From contig JAFGDJ010000095.1 in the NCBI GenBank assembly GCA_016932135.1, positions 1-39,310 on the forward strand: a stretch of DNA of 39,310 bases, given 5' to 3'. The notes under the pieces are model-generated. The model saw only the letters and a program-made list of their open reading frames with translations, searched no databases and was not told where the DNA came from. The stretch comes from Spirochaetales bacterium (GTDB taxonomy: Bacteria; Spirochaetota; Spirochaetia; JAFGDJ01). Of this stretch, positions 8,152-16,482 are shown piece by piece. Each line of letters starts with the position of its first letter. The stretch's first letter is position 1. Made by a program: the position numbers and the translations under genes.

Positions 8152-10137
8152 TCACCCCATTTCTTTTAACGCCTGTATTTCGTCCCGCACCACGGCGGCG
8201 GCTTCAAAGTCCAGATTCTTCGCCAGCTCCAGCATCTCCTTCTCCAGGGCCGAGATGAGCTTCTTCCGTTCCGCCGGAATAAGGATGTTGTAGCTGTTCT
8301 TCAATACTTCGATGGCCGTTTCCTCGGTTCTCTTTTTCTCTTCCTTCTTCCGGATCAGCAGGTCGTGAACCGCTTTGTTGATGCTGGTGGGGGTGATCCC
8401 GTGCTTCTCATTGTGGGCCGTCTGCAGAGCCCGGCGGTGTTCGGTTTCTTCTATAGCCGTGGCCATGGCGTCGGACATCCGGTCGGCGTACATGATTACC
8501 TTACCGTTGACATTCCTGGCCGCTCGGCCGATGGTTTGAATGAGGCTGGTGGCCGACCGGAGAAACCCGATCTTGTCGGCGTCCAGGATGCCGATGAGGG
8601 AAACCTCGGGCAGGTCCAGCCCTTCCCGCAGAAGATTGATTCCCACCAGTACGTCGAAGGCCCCGGTTCGCAGGTCCCGCAGGATCTCCACCCGTTCGAT
8701 GGTTTCCACCTCCGAATGGAGGTACCTCACCTTCAACCCCAGGCCGCTCAGGTAGTCCGACAGGTCCTCGGCCATCTTCTTCGTCAGGGTGGTCACCAGG
8801 GTTCTTTCGTTTTTGCCGATCCTCTTTCTGATCTCGCCATACAGGTCGTCGATCTGTCCCTCCGTGGGCCGCACCTCCACCTCCGGGTCCAGCAGGCCGG
8901 TAGGGCGAATAATCTGTTCCACCGTGCGTTCGGAGCGCCGGGCCTCTTCCTTTCCCGGGGTGGCGGAAACGTAAATCACCTGATCCAAAAGCTCTTCAAA
9001 CTCCCCGAAGTAGAGCGGCCGGTTGTCCAGGGCCGAAGGAAGGCGAAAACCGAAGTTTACCAGGTTCATCTTCCGCGAACGGTCCCCTTCGTACATGGCC
9101 CCCACCTGAGGGAGCGTCACGTGGGATTCATCCACGAAGGTGAGAAAGGGATCGGGGAAGTAATCCAGCAGAACCGCCGGCCGTTCCCCTTCCCGCCGGC
9201 CGCTCAAGTGGCGGGAATAGTTCTCAATCCCCGGGCAGTAGCCCATTTCACCCAGCATCTCCAGGTCATACTCCGTCCGGGACTTGATCCGCTGAGCTTC
9301 CAGGAGCTTTCCCGCCTCTTTCAGCTCCCGGTAGCGCTCATCCAGCTCCCCGCGAATAATATCGAGAGATTTTTGAACTTGGTCCTCGGGCATAACGAAG
9401 TGTTTTGCCGGATAGACGGTACAGGTTTCCAACTCCTCCAGAGTGTCGCCGGTCAAGGGGTGGATCTTTCTGATTCGTTCCACCCGGTCCCAGTCCAGCT
9501 CCACCCGGTAAACCGTCTGCATGTAAGCCGGATAGATCTCCACCACGTCCCCCCGGATGCGGAAGCACCCCCGGGTCTGTACCGCGTCGTTTCTCTCATA
9601 CTGCAAACCGATGAGCCGGCGGGCCAGGGAGCCTGTATCAAGGGTATCTCCCACCTTCAGGGTTATGCGCATATCCCGGAAAGACCCGGGGTTTCCCAGG
9701 CCGTAGATACAGGACACCGTGGCCACCACGATGACGTCCTGCCTCTCCAGCAGGGACCGGGTGGCCGACAGGCGGAGCCGGTCGATCTCATCGTTGATGG
9801 AAGCGTCCTTTTCGATATACAGGTCCCGGGAAGGGACATAGGCCTCCGGCTGGTAGTAATCGTAGTAGGAAACGAAATATTCCACCGCGTTGTCGGGGAA
9901 AAAGTCCTTGAACTCCCGGTACAGCTGGGCCGCCAGGGTCTTGTTGTGGGAAATCACCAGGCTGGGAAGCTGCATCTCCTGGATAACCATGGCCATGGTG
10001 AAAGTTTTTCCCGAACCGGTGACCCCTTTCAAGGTCTGGGCGGGAAAACCCTGCTTCAGTCCGTCGCAGAGCCCGGCAATGGCCGCCCCCTGATCCCCGG
10101 CGGGGGAAAAGTCCGCATGAATCTTGAATTTCGGCAT
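8152..10137 (-). CDS. uvrB: Excinuclease ABC subunit B
   Basis: The 661-residue protein has the normal UvrB length and order. The Walker A motif GVTGSGKT (38-45) is followed by the damage-recognition hairpin region ([21 protein letters not shown] within residues 92-115), the [13 protein letters not shown] and QTIGRAARN helicase motifs, and a C-terminal UVR motif ([23 protein letters not shown]) that contacts UvrC. UvrB loads with UvrA at bulky DNA lesions and recruits UvrC for dual incision. It is the last gene of the rnhA-comM-htrA-uvrB run and begins 13 bases after the protease gene. The Shine-Dalgarno is weak, but the start matches the family N-terminus. No uvrA or uvrC is in the window. 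Confidence 0.98.
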   Translation of the reverse strand: MPKFKIHADFSPAGDQGAAIAGLCDGLKQGFPAQTLKGVTGSGKTFTMAMVIQEMQLPSLVISHNKTLAAQLYREFKDFFPDNAVEYFVSYYDYYQPEAYVPSRDLYIEKDASINDEIDRLRLSATRSLLERQDVIVVATVSCIYGLGNPGSFRDMRITLKVGDTLDTGSLARRLIGLQYERNDAVQTRGCFRIRGDVVEIYPAYMQTVYRVELDWDRVERIRKIHPLTGDTLEELETCTVYPAKHFVMPEDQVQKSLDIIRGELDERYRELKEAGKLLEAQRIKSRTEYDLEMLGEMGYCPGIENYSRHLSGRREGERPAVLLDYFPDPFLTFVDESHVTLPQVGAMYEGDRSRKMNLVNFGFRLPSALDNRPLYFGEFEELLDQVIYVSATPGKEEARRSERTVEQIIRPTGLLDPEVEVRPTEGQIDDLYGEIRKRIGKNERTLVTTLTKKMAEDLSDYLSGLGLKVRYLHSEVETIERVEILRDLRTGAFDVLVGINLLREGLDLPEVSLIGILDADKIGFLRSATSLIQTIGRAARNVNGKVIMYADRMSDAMATAIEETEHRRALQTAHNEKHGITPTSINKAVHDLLIRKKEEKKRTEETAIEVLKNSYNILIPAERKKLISALEKEMLELAKNLDFEAAAVVRDEIQALKEMG

Positions 10138-10150
10138 CCGGCGTTACCGC

Positions 10151-11350
10151 TTATTCCAGAAGAAGGCCTTCGGGCCGCTCGGAAAGGGTGATAGTAGTGG
10201 TAATCTCTCTTTTTCCCCGGATATAGGTAAGGCTCACCTCTTCTCCCGGGGCGTTGTCTTCCAGGGCGCCGAAGAGATCCGCCAGGGTTGCCACGGGATT
10301 ACCGTCCACCCCTACAATGATGTCTCCCCCCAGATAGATCGTATACCGGCCGTAACGGACCGGCTTATTCGGATCTCCGCCCTTTATCCCCGCTTTTTCC
10401 GCGTTACCCCGGGGAACAACCTTGGATACCAGGATTCCTTCTGAAACGCTCATCTGACCGTACCGGACGATATTACGATCCAGTTGTACCGGCACAATAT
10501 CGATCCAACCGCGTTTTACCATGCCGTAGCGGATGAGGTCGGGGACCACCCGGCGGGCCGTGTCCACCGGCACGGCAAACCCGATCCCCACCGATCCGCC
10601 GGAAGGGCTGTAGATCATGGTGTTTACCCCGATCATCCTCCCGTTGGAATCCAGCAGGGGGCCGCCGGAATTCCCCGGATTGATCGAAGCGTCGGTCTGG
10701 ATCATATCCTGAATAATGAGGTTGTTTCGGGTTTTCACCGGTCTTCCCAGACCCGAAACGATCCCCGTGGTGAGGGTCCGATCATACCCGAAGGGATTCC
10801 CGATAGCCAGGACCTTCTGCCCCACCTTGAGGCTTTCCGAACTGCCGAAGGGGATAACCGTCAGATCTTTGCCGGTCACATCGATCTTGATCACCGCCAG
10901 GTCGTTTTCCGGGTCCTTTCCCACCACCAGAGCCTCGTACTGGTCCCCGTCGTAAAGGGTTACATACAACCGAGAGGCGTTCTGAATCACATGATGATTG
11001 GTGAGGATATAGCCGTCTTTATCGATAATGGAGCCGGAACCGGAACCTCCTTCCATGGGCACGGGTTCCAGAAACCAGTTCATGCCGATGGTTTCGGTGG
11101 TGATGTTCACCACACCCCGGTTGAGCCCCTCGTAGATGTCGATATTTTCCCTCTCATCCCCCGAATGAACCACCGGCTGCAAATACCCGCTGTCCGCTGC
11201 CGTCAGGACCTCGGGAACCACCGGAGCGGTAACGGCGACTTCCCCCGCGTCCTTCCGGAAAATAAGCTCAAACCCCAGAAACAGGGCGAACAGGGTAACA
11301 GCGGTTACCATTACCGCCGTGATTAATTGACCTCGACTGTAGAGTCTCAC
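10151..11350 (-). CDS. HtrA/Deg-type serine protease, membrane anchored
   Basis: The protein has one N-terminal membrane helix (about 10-30), an S1C trypsin-like domain and a C-terminal PDZ domain (about 285-390). Numbered from the GTG start, the triad is His120 (TNHHVIQNA), Asp150 (NDLAVIKID) and Ser228 (NPGNSGGPLLD). Such proteases degrade or refold misfolded envelope proteins. I prefer the GTG at 11350: GGGAGG at 11365-11360 is 9 bases upstream of it but directly abuts the alternative ATG at 11359. The choice changes only three residues (399 versus 402). A strong promoter lies just upstream, so this gene and uvrB can be transcribed apart from comM. Confidence 0.93.
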   Translation of the reverse strand: MRLYSRGQLITAVMVTAVTLFALFLGFELIFRKDAGEVAVTAPVVPEVLTAADSGYLQPVVHSGDERENIDIYEGLNRGVVNITTETIGMNWFLEPVPMEGGSGSGSIIDKDGYILTNHHVIQNASRLYVTLYDGDQYEALVVGKDPENDLAVIKIDVTGKDLTVIPFGSSESLKVGQKVLAIGNPFGYDRTLTTGIVSGLGRPVKTRNNLIIQDMIQTDASINPGNSGGPLLDSNGRMIGVNTMIYSPSGGSVGIGFAVPVDTARRVVPDLIRYGMVKRGWIDIVPVQLDRNIVRYGQMSVSEGILVSKVVPRGNAEKAGIKGGDPNKPVRYGRYTIYLGGDIIVGVDGNPVATLADLFGALEDNAPGEEVSLTYIRGKREITTTITLSERPEGLLLE

Positions 11351-11374
11351 GAAAACCATCCTCCCGTTTTACCT

Positions 11375-11403
11375 AATATACCCAGGGGAGGATTCTTTGT
11401 AAA
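11375..11403 (-). promoter_or_regulatory. Predicted promoter for the HtrA-type protease
   Basis: On the minus strand TTTACA (11403-11398) and TATATT (11380-11375) are separated by 17 bases. The predicted start of transcription is near 11368, leaving a short leader that contains the GGGAGG ribosome-binding site. It lies in the 67-base gap after comM and would give the protease and uvrB their own transcription start. Confidence 0.65.
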
Positions 11404-11417
11404 TAAAAAGACTTTCT

Positions 11418-12953
11418 TTAAAAGGATTCCCAGAAGAAGTCTTTGTCGCCGTAACGGCGGTGCTGAATCGCCTCGTAGAGATGGTCCTTTTCCAGGACCT
11501 CCTTTTCCGCCAAGTCCGCGATGGTCCTGGCTACCTTTAAGATCGCGTGGGATGCCCGGCCGGAAAGCCGCACGGTTCTCATGGCCCGGGCGAAGGATTC
11601 CGCCGCGTCCGCCGTTAAGGGGCAGAAACTCCCCATGAGTCCCGGAGGAATCCGGGCGTTCACCTGAAAGGAGCGGCCCTCGTAGCGCCTCCTCTGGATC
11701 TCCCGGGCGGCGCTGACCCGTTGACGGATGGTCGAGCTGCTTTCACCCTGCCCTTCCAGCAGGGTCTTCGGCGCTACCGGTGAAACCGGCACCCGGATAT
11801 CGATCCGGTCCAGAAGCGCCCCGCCTATCTGTTTCCAGTACCGGTACAGCTCCGATCGGGTGCAGACACACCGGCCCTCTTCCAGTCCCAGGTTCCCGCA
11901 GGGGCAGGGGTTGGTGGCCAGAACCAGCTGAAAATCCGCGGGGAACCACCGTCCTTCGCCGGCCCGGGAAATGGTAATGGTACCTGTTTCGATGGGTTCC
12001 CGCAGGGCCTGCAGCTGCCTGCGGTGGAACTCCGCCGTCTCATCCAGAAAGAGGATTCCCTTGTGGGCCAGGGAAACCTCCCCCGGACCCACCGGATGCC
12101 CGCCTCCCACCAGTCCTTCGGGCGAAGCGGAATGATGGGGGTACCTGAAGGGGGGCCGCCGGATAAGAGCCGACCCCGGGGGCAGGAGGCCCGCCATGGA
12201 GTGTATTCTGGTGACACAGAGGCTGTCTTCCCGGAGAAGGTCGGGAAGGATGGTGGGAAGCCGCCGGACGGCCATGGTTTTCCCGCTGCCGGGAGGACCG
12301 AAAAGCAGCAGGTGATGCCCCCCCGCCGCTGCGACCTCCAGGGCGCGCTTCAGTACTTCCTGCCCCCGGATATCGGCCATATCGCAATCCTCGTCTTCCT
12401 CAGCCACCCCGGAATCGGGAGGCCTTTCCTTTGTTTCCTCCGGTCCGAGGTTTCCCGATACCAGGCGGACCGCCTCTTCCAGAGAGCCTATGCCCAGAAC
12501 CCGGGGTCCCGGGGCGGAACGGGCTTCGGCCAGATTATCCAGGGGCACCACCACCGTTTCTATCCCCCCCGCACCGGCTGCCAGAACCGCGGAAAGTACC
12601 CCCCGCACCGGCCTCACAGCCCCGGAGAGCTCCAGTTCCCCCAGGACCATGAGGGAAGGAGAACCTTCGGGGCACAATTGCCCCGAGGCTCCCAACACGG
12701 CCACGGCCATGGGAAGATCAAAGGAGGCCCCTTCCTTCTTTATTCCCGCCGGGCCCAGATTGATCAGCACCCGGTCCCGGGGCACCTGAAACCCGCTGTT
12801 TCGTATGGCCGCCCGAACCCGGTCCCGGGCCTCCCTCACCGCGCCGTCGGGAAGCCCCACGATATCGATTCCCGGAATCCCCCGGCGCAAATCAACCTCG
12901 ACCTTGACAATTTCCCCTTCAAAGCCGGTGGGAGCGAAACTCGTAATAGTCAT
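11418..12953 (-). CDS. comM: YifB/ComM-family Mg-chelatase-like AAA+ ATPase
   Basis: The 511-residue protein starts with the YifB N-domain (a Lon-protease-like S5 fold: VEVDLRRGIPGIDIVGLPD, then INLGPAGIKKEG and FDLPMAVAVL). An AAA+ module follows with Walker A FGPPGSGKT and Walker B GILFLDETAEF, and the C-terminal Mg-chelatase domain contains RIDIRVPV and the SGRASHAILKVARTIADL motif. ComM in Vibrio and Haemophilus is a hexameric branch-migration helicase used in natural transformation; whether that holds here is unknown. The ATG at 12953 has AAGGA 4 bases upstream. It is 39 bases downstream of rnhA on the same strand. Confidence 0.95.
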   Translation of the reverse strand: MTITSFAPTGFEGEIVKVEVDLRRGIPGIDIVGLPDGAVREARDRVRAAIRNSGFQVPRDRVLINLGPAGIKKEGASFDLPMAVAVLGASGQLCPEGSPSLMVLGELELSGAVRPVRGVLSAVLAAGAGGIETVVVPLDNLAEARSAPGPRVLGIGSLEEAVRLVSGNLGPEETKERPPDSGVAEEDEDCDMADIRGQEVLKRALEVAAAGGHHLLLFGPPGSGKTMAVRRLPTILPDLLREDSLCVTRIHSMAGLLPPGSALIRRPPFRYPHHSASPEGLVGGGHPVGPGEVSLAHKGILFLDETAEFHRRQLQALREPIETGTITISRAGEGRWFPADFQLVLATNPCPCGNLGLEEGRCVCTRSELYRYWKQIGGALLDRIDIRVPVSPVAPKTLLEGQGESSSTIRQRVSAAREIQRRRYEGRSFQVNARIPPGLMGSFCPLTADAAESFARAMRTVRLSGRASHAILKVARTIADLAEKEVLEKDHLYEAIQHRRYGDKDFFWESF

Positions 12954-12992
12954 GCAATCCTTATACGGAAGGTTTAACGGCGATGCTTCGAT

Positions 12993-13430
12993 TTAACGGG
13001 AAAAAACCTTGATTTCTTTCTGTACCAGAGCGTCGGCCTCTTCATTGAACCGGTTCCCCGCATGCCCCTTTACCCAGTGCCAGGAAACCTTCCGGATTTC
13101 CTCCAGGCTCCGGAGCCTTATCCACAGGTCCTGGTTCTTCACCGGTTTTCCCGCGGAGGTCTTCCACCCGTTCTTTCGCCAGGTATGGATCCACCCGGTA
13201 ATGCCGTTTTTTACATACTGCGAATCGGTGTATACCTTCGCGTCCCGGTCGGAGGGGATATGCTGCAAGGCTTCAATGACGGCGGTGAGCTCCATCCGGT
13301 TGTTGGTGGTAAGCTTCTCTCCGCCGGAAAGGACGCTTTCTTCATCCCCATCCAGAATCACCACGGCCCAGCCTCCGGGCCCCGGGTTTCCCGAACATCC
13401 GCCGTCGGTGTAAATCTCTAAAGGTTTCAT
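12993..13430 (-). CDS. rnhA: Ribonuclease HI
   Basis: The 145-residue protein starts at the ATG at 13430; an in-frame TTG further upstream overlaps the promoter and is unlikely. The four catalytic acids of RNase HI are visible: Asp9 (YTDGGCSGNPGPGGW), Glu47 (NNRMELTA), Asp69 (YTDSQYV) and Asp133 (NEEADALV), with the flexible-loop His123. The basic protrusion (TWRKNGWKTSAGKPVKNQDLW) is present, as in the E. coli enzyme. It cleaves RNA in RNA-DNA hybrids. It is the first gene of the minus-strand run with comM, htrA and uvrB. It has no Shine-Dalgarno; the -10 box ends 8 bases before the start codon. Confidence 0.97.
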   Translation of the reverse strand: MKPLEIYTDGGCSGNPGPGGWAVVILDGDEESVLSGGEKLTTNNRMELTAVIEALQHIPSDRDAKVYTDSQYVKNGITGWIHTWRKNGWKTSAGKPVKNQDLWIRLRSLEEIRKVSWHWVKGHAGNRFNEEADALVQKEIKVFSR

Positions 13431-13438
13431 GGTTAGGC

Positions 13439-13444
13439 AGTATA
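13439..13444 (-). promoter_or_regulatory. Extended -10 element before rnhA
   Basis: On the minus strand TATACT (13444-13439) is preceded by TGT, giving the extended form TGnTATACT. No good -35 is seen. The element ends 8 bases before the rnhA ATG, so the mRNA should be leaderless or have a one- or two-base leader. Confidence 0.45.
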
Positions 13445-13503
13445 ACAATACCGGATCGTTTAGAACAGGGTTCAGGATCGGCGGGATACTTGAATAGAAC
13501 GTA

Positions 13504-13533
13504 TTGACGGCCTTCCGCCGGGATGCATATACT
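13504..13533 (+). promoter_or_regulatory. Predicted promoter for the AAA+ ATPase gene, leaderless
   Basis: TTGACG (13504-13509) and TATACT (13528-13533) are separated by 18 bases. The ATG at 13542 begins 8 bases after the -10 box, and the intervening bases contain no ribosome-binding motif. Confidence 0.65.
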
Positions 13534-13541
13534 GTCCCCTA

Positions 13542-15290
13542 ATGGCGGAACAACTGATCCTGAAAAATCTTGATTTCATCCGGGTTCTTCCCTCCTGGGC
13601 GCAGGATCTATCGTACAAATACTGTTCAAAAACGGCCAATCTCTATATGGTCCACGGCAACATCAGGGATTTCCTTCCCAATAAAATGGTGGAAGGGGAA
13701 TTCGTTTTTGTCCGGGTGCAGGATTTTATTTCCGAGGTCCTTTTCGGCAATAAGGATATCATCGCCTTTTACGACCGTTCCTCCGGGGTCAACTTCTGCA
13801 CCCCGGAGATGCAGAAAGATTACCTCCACACCATGGAAAAGATGTTTCCCGACATTAAAAGAGAAGAGTTCATCTCCAACGATCCCTTCAAGGCCTTTAC
13901 CCATCTGGAGAAATATTTTCTTCTCAACATCCCCAAAAACCTCCGCATCGTACTGATTATCGATTACGCCGAAACCATCGTCCCCCAGGCTGATTTAGCC
14001 GGCTTAGGAGAAGAAGACCGCTTCTGTTTCGTCACCCTGAACCGGTGGTCCCACGATCCCATTTTTACCCAGGGGGATGTGTCCATCCTGCTGCTGACGG
14101 AAAATCTCGCCGATATCAACCCGAAACTGGTCGCCTCGCCCAGCACGGTGAAGGTAAACATACCCCTGCCCGACGAGACCGTGCGGGATAGTTTTCTGAA
14201 GTCCCTGGATCGGAAAGACCAGCTTCTCATGGAATACCACCTGAACACCCAGCGGGTGGCCAAGGTAACCAGCGGGCTGAATCTGATGAACCTCAACCAG
14301 ATCGCCGCGGAATCCTATCAGGAAGACCGGCCCATCACATTAGAATACCTCAGTGAAAAGAAAAAAGAGATTATTGAAAACGAATCGGCGGGTCTCCTGG
14401 AGTTTATCGAGTCGGAACACGATCTTTCCATGGTTTCGGGCCACGAATTCGTGAAAAACCGTTTTCGCAGTGCCGCCAAGGCGATCAAGCGGGGGCGCTT
14501 CGACGTTCTTCCCATGGGGTACCTGATCTCCGGACCGGTGGGGACGGGGAAGTCCTTCATGGTTTCAGCCTTCGCCGGAGAAATCGGCATACCCATCGTG
14601 CGGTTCCGCAATTTTCGGTCAAAATGGCAGGGGGTAACCGAATCGAACCTGGAAAAGATCCTCAATATTCTCAAAGCCATGGCTCCGGTGGGGGTGATGA
14701 TCGACGAGGCGGACGCCTTTCTGGGGGACCGAAATCAGGATGGAGATTCGGGTACCAGCAACAGGATTTTCGCCCAGATCGCTTCCTTCATGGGAAACAC
14801 GGAGTTCCGCGGTAAAATCATCTGGTTCCTCATCACCTGCCGGCCCGATCTGCTCCCCATCGACTTAAAGCGTCAGGGTCGGGCGGAGGAACACCTGGCT
14901 CTCTTCTACCCCGAAACGGCGGAAGAGCGGGAGGATCTTTTCGATACCCTGGTGAGAAAACTAAAAATAAGAATCCAGAAAATTCCCATATCCGAACTGC
15001 TGAAAAAATTCAAATTCGACTGTTCTGGAGCGGACCTGGAATCGGTCCTCATCCGCGCCAAGTTCAACGCCGCCATTAAAAACCACAATACCATCACCCG
15101 GGAGGACCTGGAGGAAACCCTTCATGACTTCGTTCCCCCGGCCTACCCTCATGAGATCGAACTGCAGAACCTGGTGGCGGTGCTGGAATGTACCAGCCGG
15201 GAGATGGTCCCGAAGAAATTCAGGAATCTCGAGCGCACCAGACTCATTGCGGAAATATCCCAGTTAAAAACGTTGCTGGGGGAACACTAG
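13542..15290 (+). CDS. AAA+ ATPase of unknown role
   Basis: The 582-residue protein has an N-terminal region of about 270 residues that I do not recognise and a central AAA+ domain. Walker A is GPVGTGKS near residue 330 and Walker B is VGVMIDEADAF near 384; the sensor/arginine-finger region shows DLLPIDLKRQGRAEEHL. A helical lid domain follows (about 470-545). It has no signal peptide or membrane segment, so it is probably cytoplasmic. The AAA+ core resembles the classical AAA family (FtsH/proteasome ATPase-like), but there is no protease domain. The following gene encodes a metallo-beta-lactamase-fold hydrolase on the same strand after a possible weak terminator. Substrate and partners are unknown. 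Confidence 0.85.
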   Translation: MAEQLILKNLDFIRVLPSWAQDLSYKYCSKTANLYMVHGNIRDFLPNKMVEGEFVFVRVQDFISEVLFGNKDIIAFYDRSSGVNFCTPEMQKDYLHTMEKMFPDIKREEFISNDPFKAFTHLEKYFLLNIPKNLRIVLIIDYAETIVPQADLAGLGEEDRFCFVTLNRWSHDPIFTQGDVSILLLTENLADINPKLVASPSTVKVNIPLPDETVRDSFLKSLDRKDQLLMEYHLNTQRVAKVTSGLNLMNLNQIAAESYQEDRPITLEYLSEKKKEIIENESAGLLEFIESEHDLSMVSGHEFVKNRFRSAAKAIKRGRFDVLPMGYLISGPVGTGKSFMVSAFAGEIGIPIVRFRNFRSKWQGVTESNLEKILNILKAMAPVGVMIDEADAFLGDRNQDGDSGTSNRIFAQIASFMGNTEFRGKIIWFLITCRPDLLPIDLKRQGRAEEHLALFYPETAEEREDLFDTLVRKLKIRIQKIPISELLKKFKFDCSGADLESVLIRAKFNAAIKNHNTITREDLEETLHDFVPPAYPHEIELQNLVAVLECTSREMVPKKFRNLERTRLIAEISQLKTLLGEH

Positions 15291-15309
15291 AAGGTTAGCT
15301 TCTTTTTTT
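15289..15309 (+). terminator. Possible intrinsic terminator
   Basis: AGAAG (15289-15293) and CTTCT (15299-15303) form a 5-bp stem with a 5-base loop that overlaps the stop codon, and a run of seven T (15303-15309) follows. The stem is short and AT-rich, so termination is probably partial. Confidence 0.45.
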
Positions 15310-15351
15310 ATCGGCCTCTCGATTTTTACCTCTTCGTTGCCGATGTTGAAG

Positions 15352-15363
15352 AAGGATATCCTT
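15352..15363. promoter_or_regulatory. 12-bp perfect palindrome, candidate operator
   Basis: AAGGATATCCTT is a perfect palindrome 18 bases before the start codon of the metallo-hydrolase gene. Its ten-base core AGGATATCCT recurs at 26090-26099, inside the promoter of a lipoprotein gene. Binding by a regulator is inferred only from this recurrence and placement. Confidence 0.3.
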
Positions 15364-15381
15364 ATAGAAAGGCGGCTTTCC

Positions 15382-16227
15382 ATGGTACAACGGCCCTGCG
15401 GGAAAGGAGCGTTAACCCTATCCAATAACGGCTCATTGAGTTGTCTCTTTACCGGCGTGGGCAGCGCCTTTTCCAAGCGCCATTACCAGACGAATCTCTT
15501 GATCATCAAGGGTGACGATCACCTCATGGTGGATTGCGGAACCCGGGCGCCCCAGGCCCTCCACGAGCTGGGCGTCTCCATCATGGATATCAAGACCTTC
15601 TTCATCACCCATTCTCACGCGGATCATATCGGCGGCCTGGAAGAAGCCATGCTGATGGACCGTTATGTGATGAAAAAACGGCCGGACATCATAATTCCCC
15701 AGGAATACCAGAACCTTTTATGGGACATGTCCCTGAAAGGGGGCGCGGCCTTCAATGAGCGCCACCAGGGGAAATACCTTTCCTTCGAAGACCTCTGGCA
15801 GCCGCTTCGGCCCAAACGCGTGAAAAAAAATCGCCGGGAAACCTGGCAGTATGCCCTGGGAAACCTGGATCTAAAAATGTTCCGCACCATGCATATCCCC
15901 GATTCCGCCCAGGGCTGGGAAGACTCCTTCTGGAGTTTCGGTATTCTGACGGACGAACGCTTTCTTTTTACCGGCGATACCCGGTTCGACCCCGTCCTGC
16001 TCGATGAGTTCACCGCTGCCTATGACCCGGAGATAATCTTTCACGACTGCCAGTTCTTCACCGGCGGGGTTCACTCCGGTCTGGACGAGCTGGCCACCCT
16101 GCCGGCGGCCTTGAAAAAGAACATGCTTCTGGTTCATTACGGCGATAACTGGGAAAGCATGAAAAAACCGGTAAAAGACCGGGGATTCAAAGGCCTGGCA
16201 AAGCAGTGGGTATACTACGATTTCTAA
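15382..16227 (+). CDS. Metallo-beta-lactamase-fold hydrolase
   Basis: I chose the ATG at 15382 (281 residues) because AAAGGCGG lies just upstream with 6-base spacing; the earlier ATG at 15343 and TTG at 15337 have none. The zinc-binding signature is THSHADHIGG (about 76-85). Further ligands are visible in FTGDTRFDP, FHDCQF and the C-terminal LVHYGD. The overall pattern is like RNase Z, Lactamase_B_2 or cyclic-nucleotide phosphodiesterase members, but no RNase Z exosite arm was identified, so the substrate is open. Two insertions around residues 95-180 have many aromatic and basic residues (WQPLRPKRVKKNRRETW). It follows the AAA+ ATPase gene in the same orientation. Confidence 0.85.
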   Translation: MVQRPCGKGALTLSNNGSLSCLFTGVGSAFSKRHYQTNLLIIKGDDHLMVDCGTRAPQALHELGVSIMDIKTFFITHSHADHIGGLEEAMLMDRYVMKKRPDIIIPQEYQNLLWDMSLKGGAAFNERHQGKYLSFEDLWQPLRPKRVKKNRRETWQYALGNLDLKMFRTMHIPDSAQGWEDSFWSFGILTDERFLFTGDTRFDPVLLDEFTAAYDPEIIFHDCQFFTGGVHSGLDELATLPAALKKNMLLVHYGDNWESMKKPVKDRGFKGLAKQWVYYDF

Positions 16228-16482
16228 AGAAAACCCGAAGAAGACCTTAGATTTTCTCCTGCGGCAGTTCCTCCGGGAAAGATCATAACCACGAAAAACA
16301 TTGAGACCACGGAAGGAAGATCGGGAAAGCCTTAAGACGCACGCTTAGAGACCGAGAACGTCAGGCCCGCAAAGAATCTTTCCAGCCGTCTTGAATTTTC
16401 CCCTCCGTGGGGTATACTTAATCTGTATCTCCGGTTTCAGAAGCCGGTATACCAGTTTATTTTTTGATTACGGAGGTAATCC
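16228..16482. other. Largest intergenic region; promoter near its right end
   Basis: These 255 bases hold no convincing reading frame or RNA gene. A stretch around 16290-16322 (CCACGAAAAAC, then CCACGGAAGGAAG) resembles degenerate short-repeat debris, but no second copy is in the window. The right end carries the promoter for the lipoprotein gene. Confidence 0.4.
16391..16418 (+). promoter_or_regulatory. Predicted promoter for the lipoprotein/PEGA operon
   Basis: TTGAAT (16391-16396) and TATACT (16413-16418) are separated by 16 bases. The expected leader is about 58 bases and, unlike several promoters in this window, ends with a clear GGAGG ribosome-binding site 6 bases before the ATG. Confidence 0.6.

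Noticed and set aside
8365-10191. A 608-codon open frame on the plus strand opposite uvrB
   Set aside because: It covers uvrB almost entirely in antisense. Its composition (many Pro, Gly, Val, His) is typical of antisense frames in GC-rich genes, and it has no recognisable domain.
12024-12977. A 317-codon open frame opposite comM
   Set aside because: It is antisense to a confidently identified gene, with low-complexity Pro/Gly/Arg-rich sequence and no ribosome-binding site or domain.
13431-13448. Longer TTG start for RNase HI
   Set aside because: The upstream TTG overlaps the extended -10 box; the ATG at 13430 begins exactly at the family N-terminus.
16290-16322. Repeat-like CCACGAAAAAC / CCACGGAAGGAAG stretch
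   Set aside because: It has only a loose resemblance to short dispersed repeats; no second copy exists in the window to support a repeat family.
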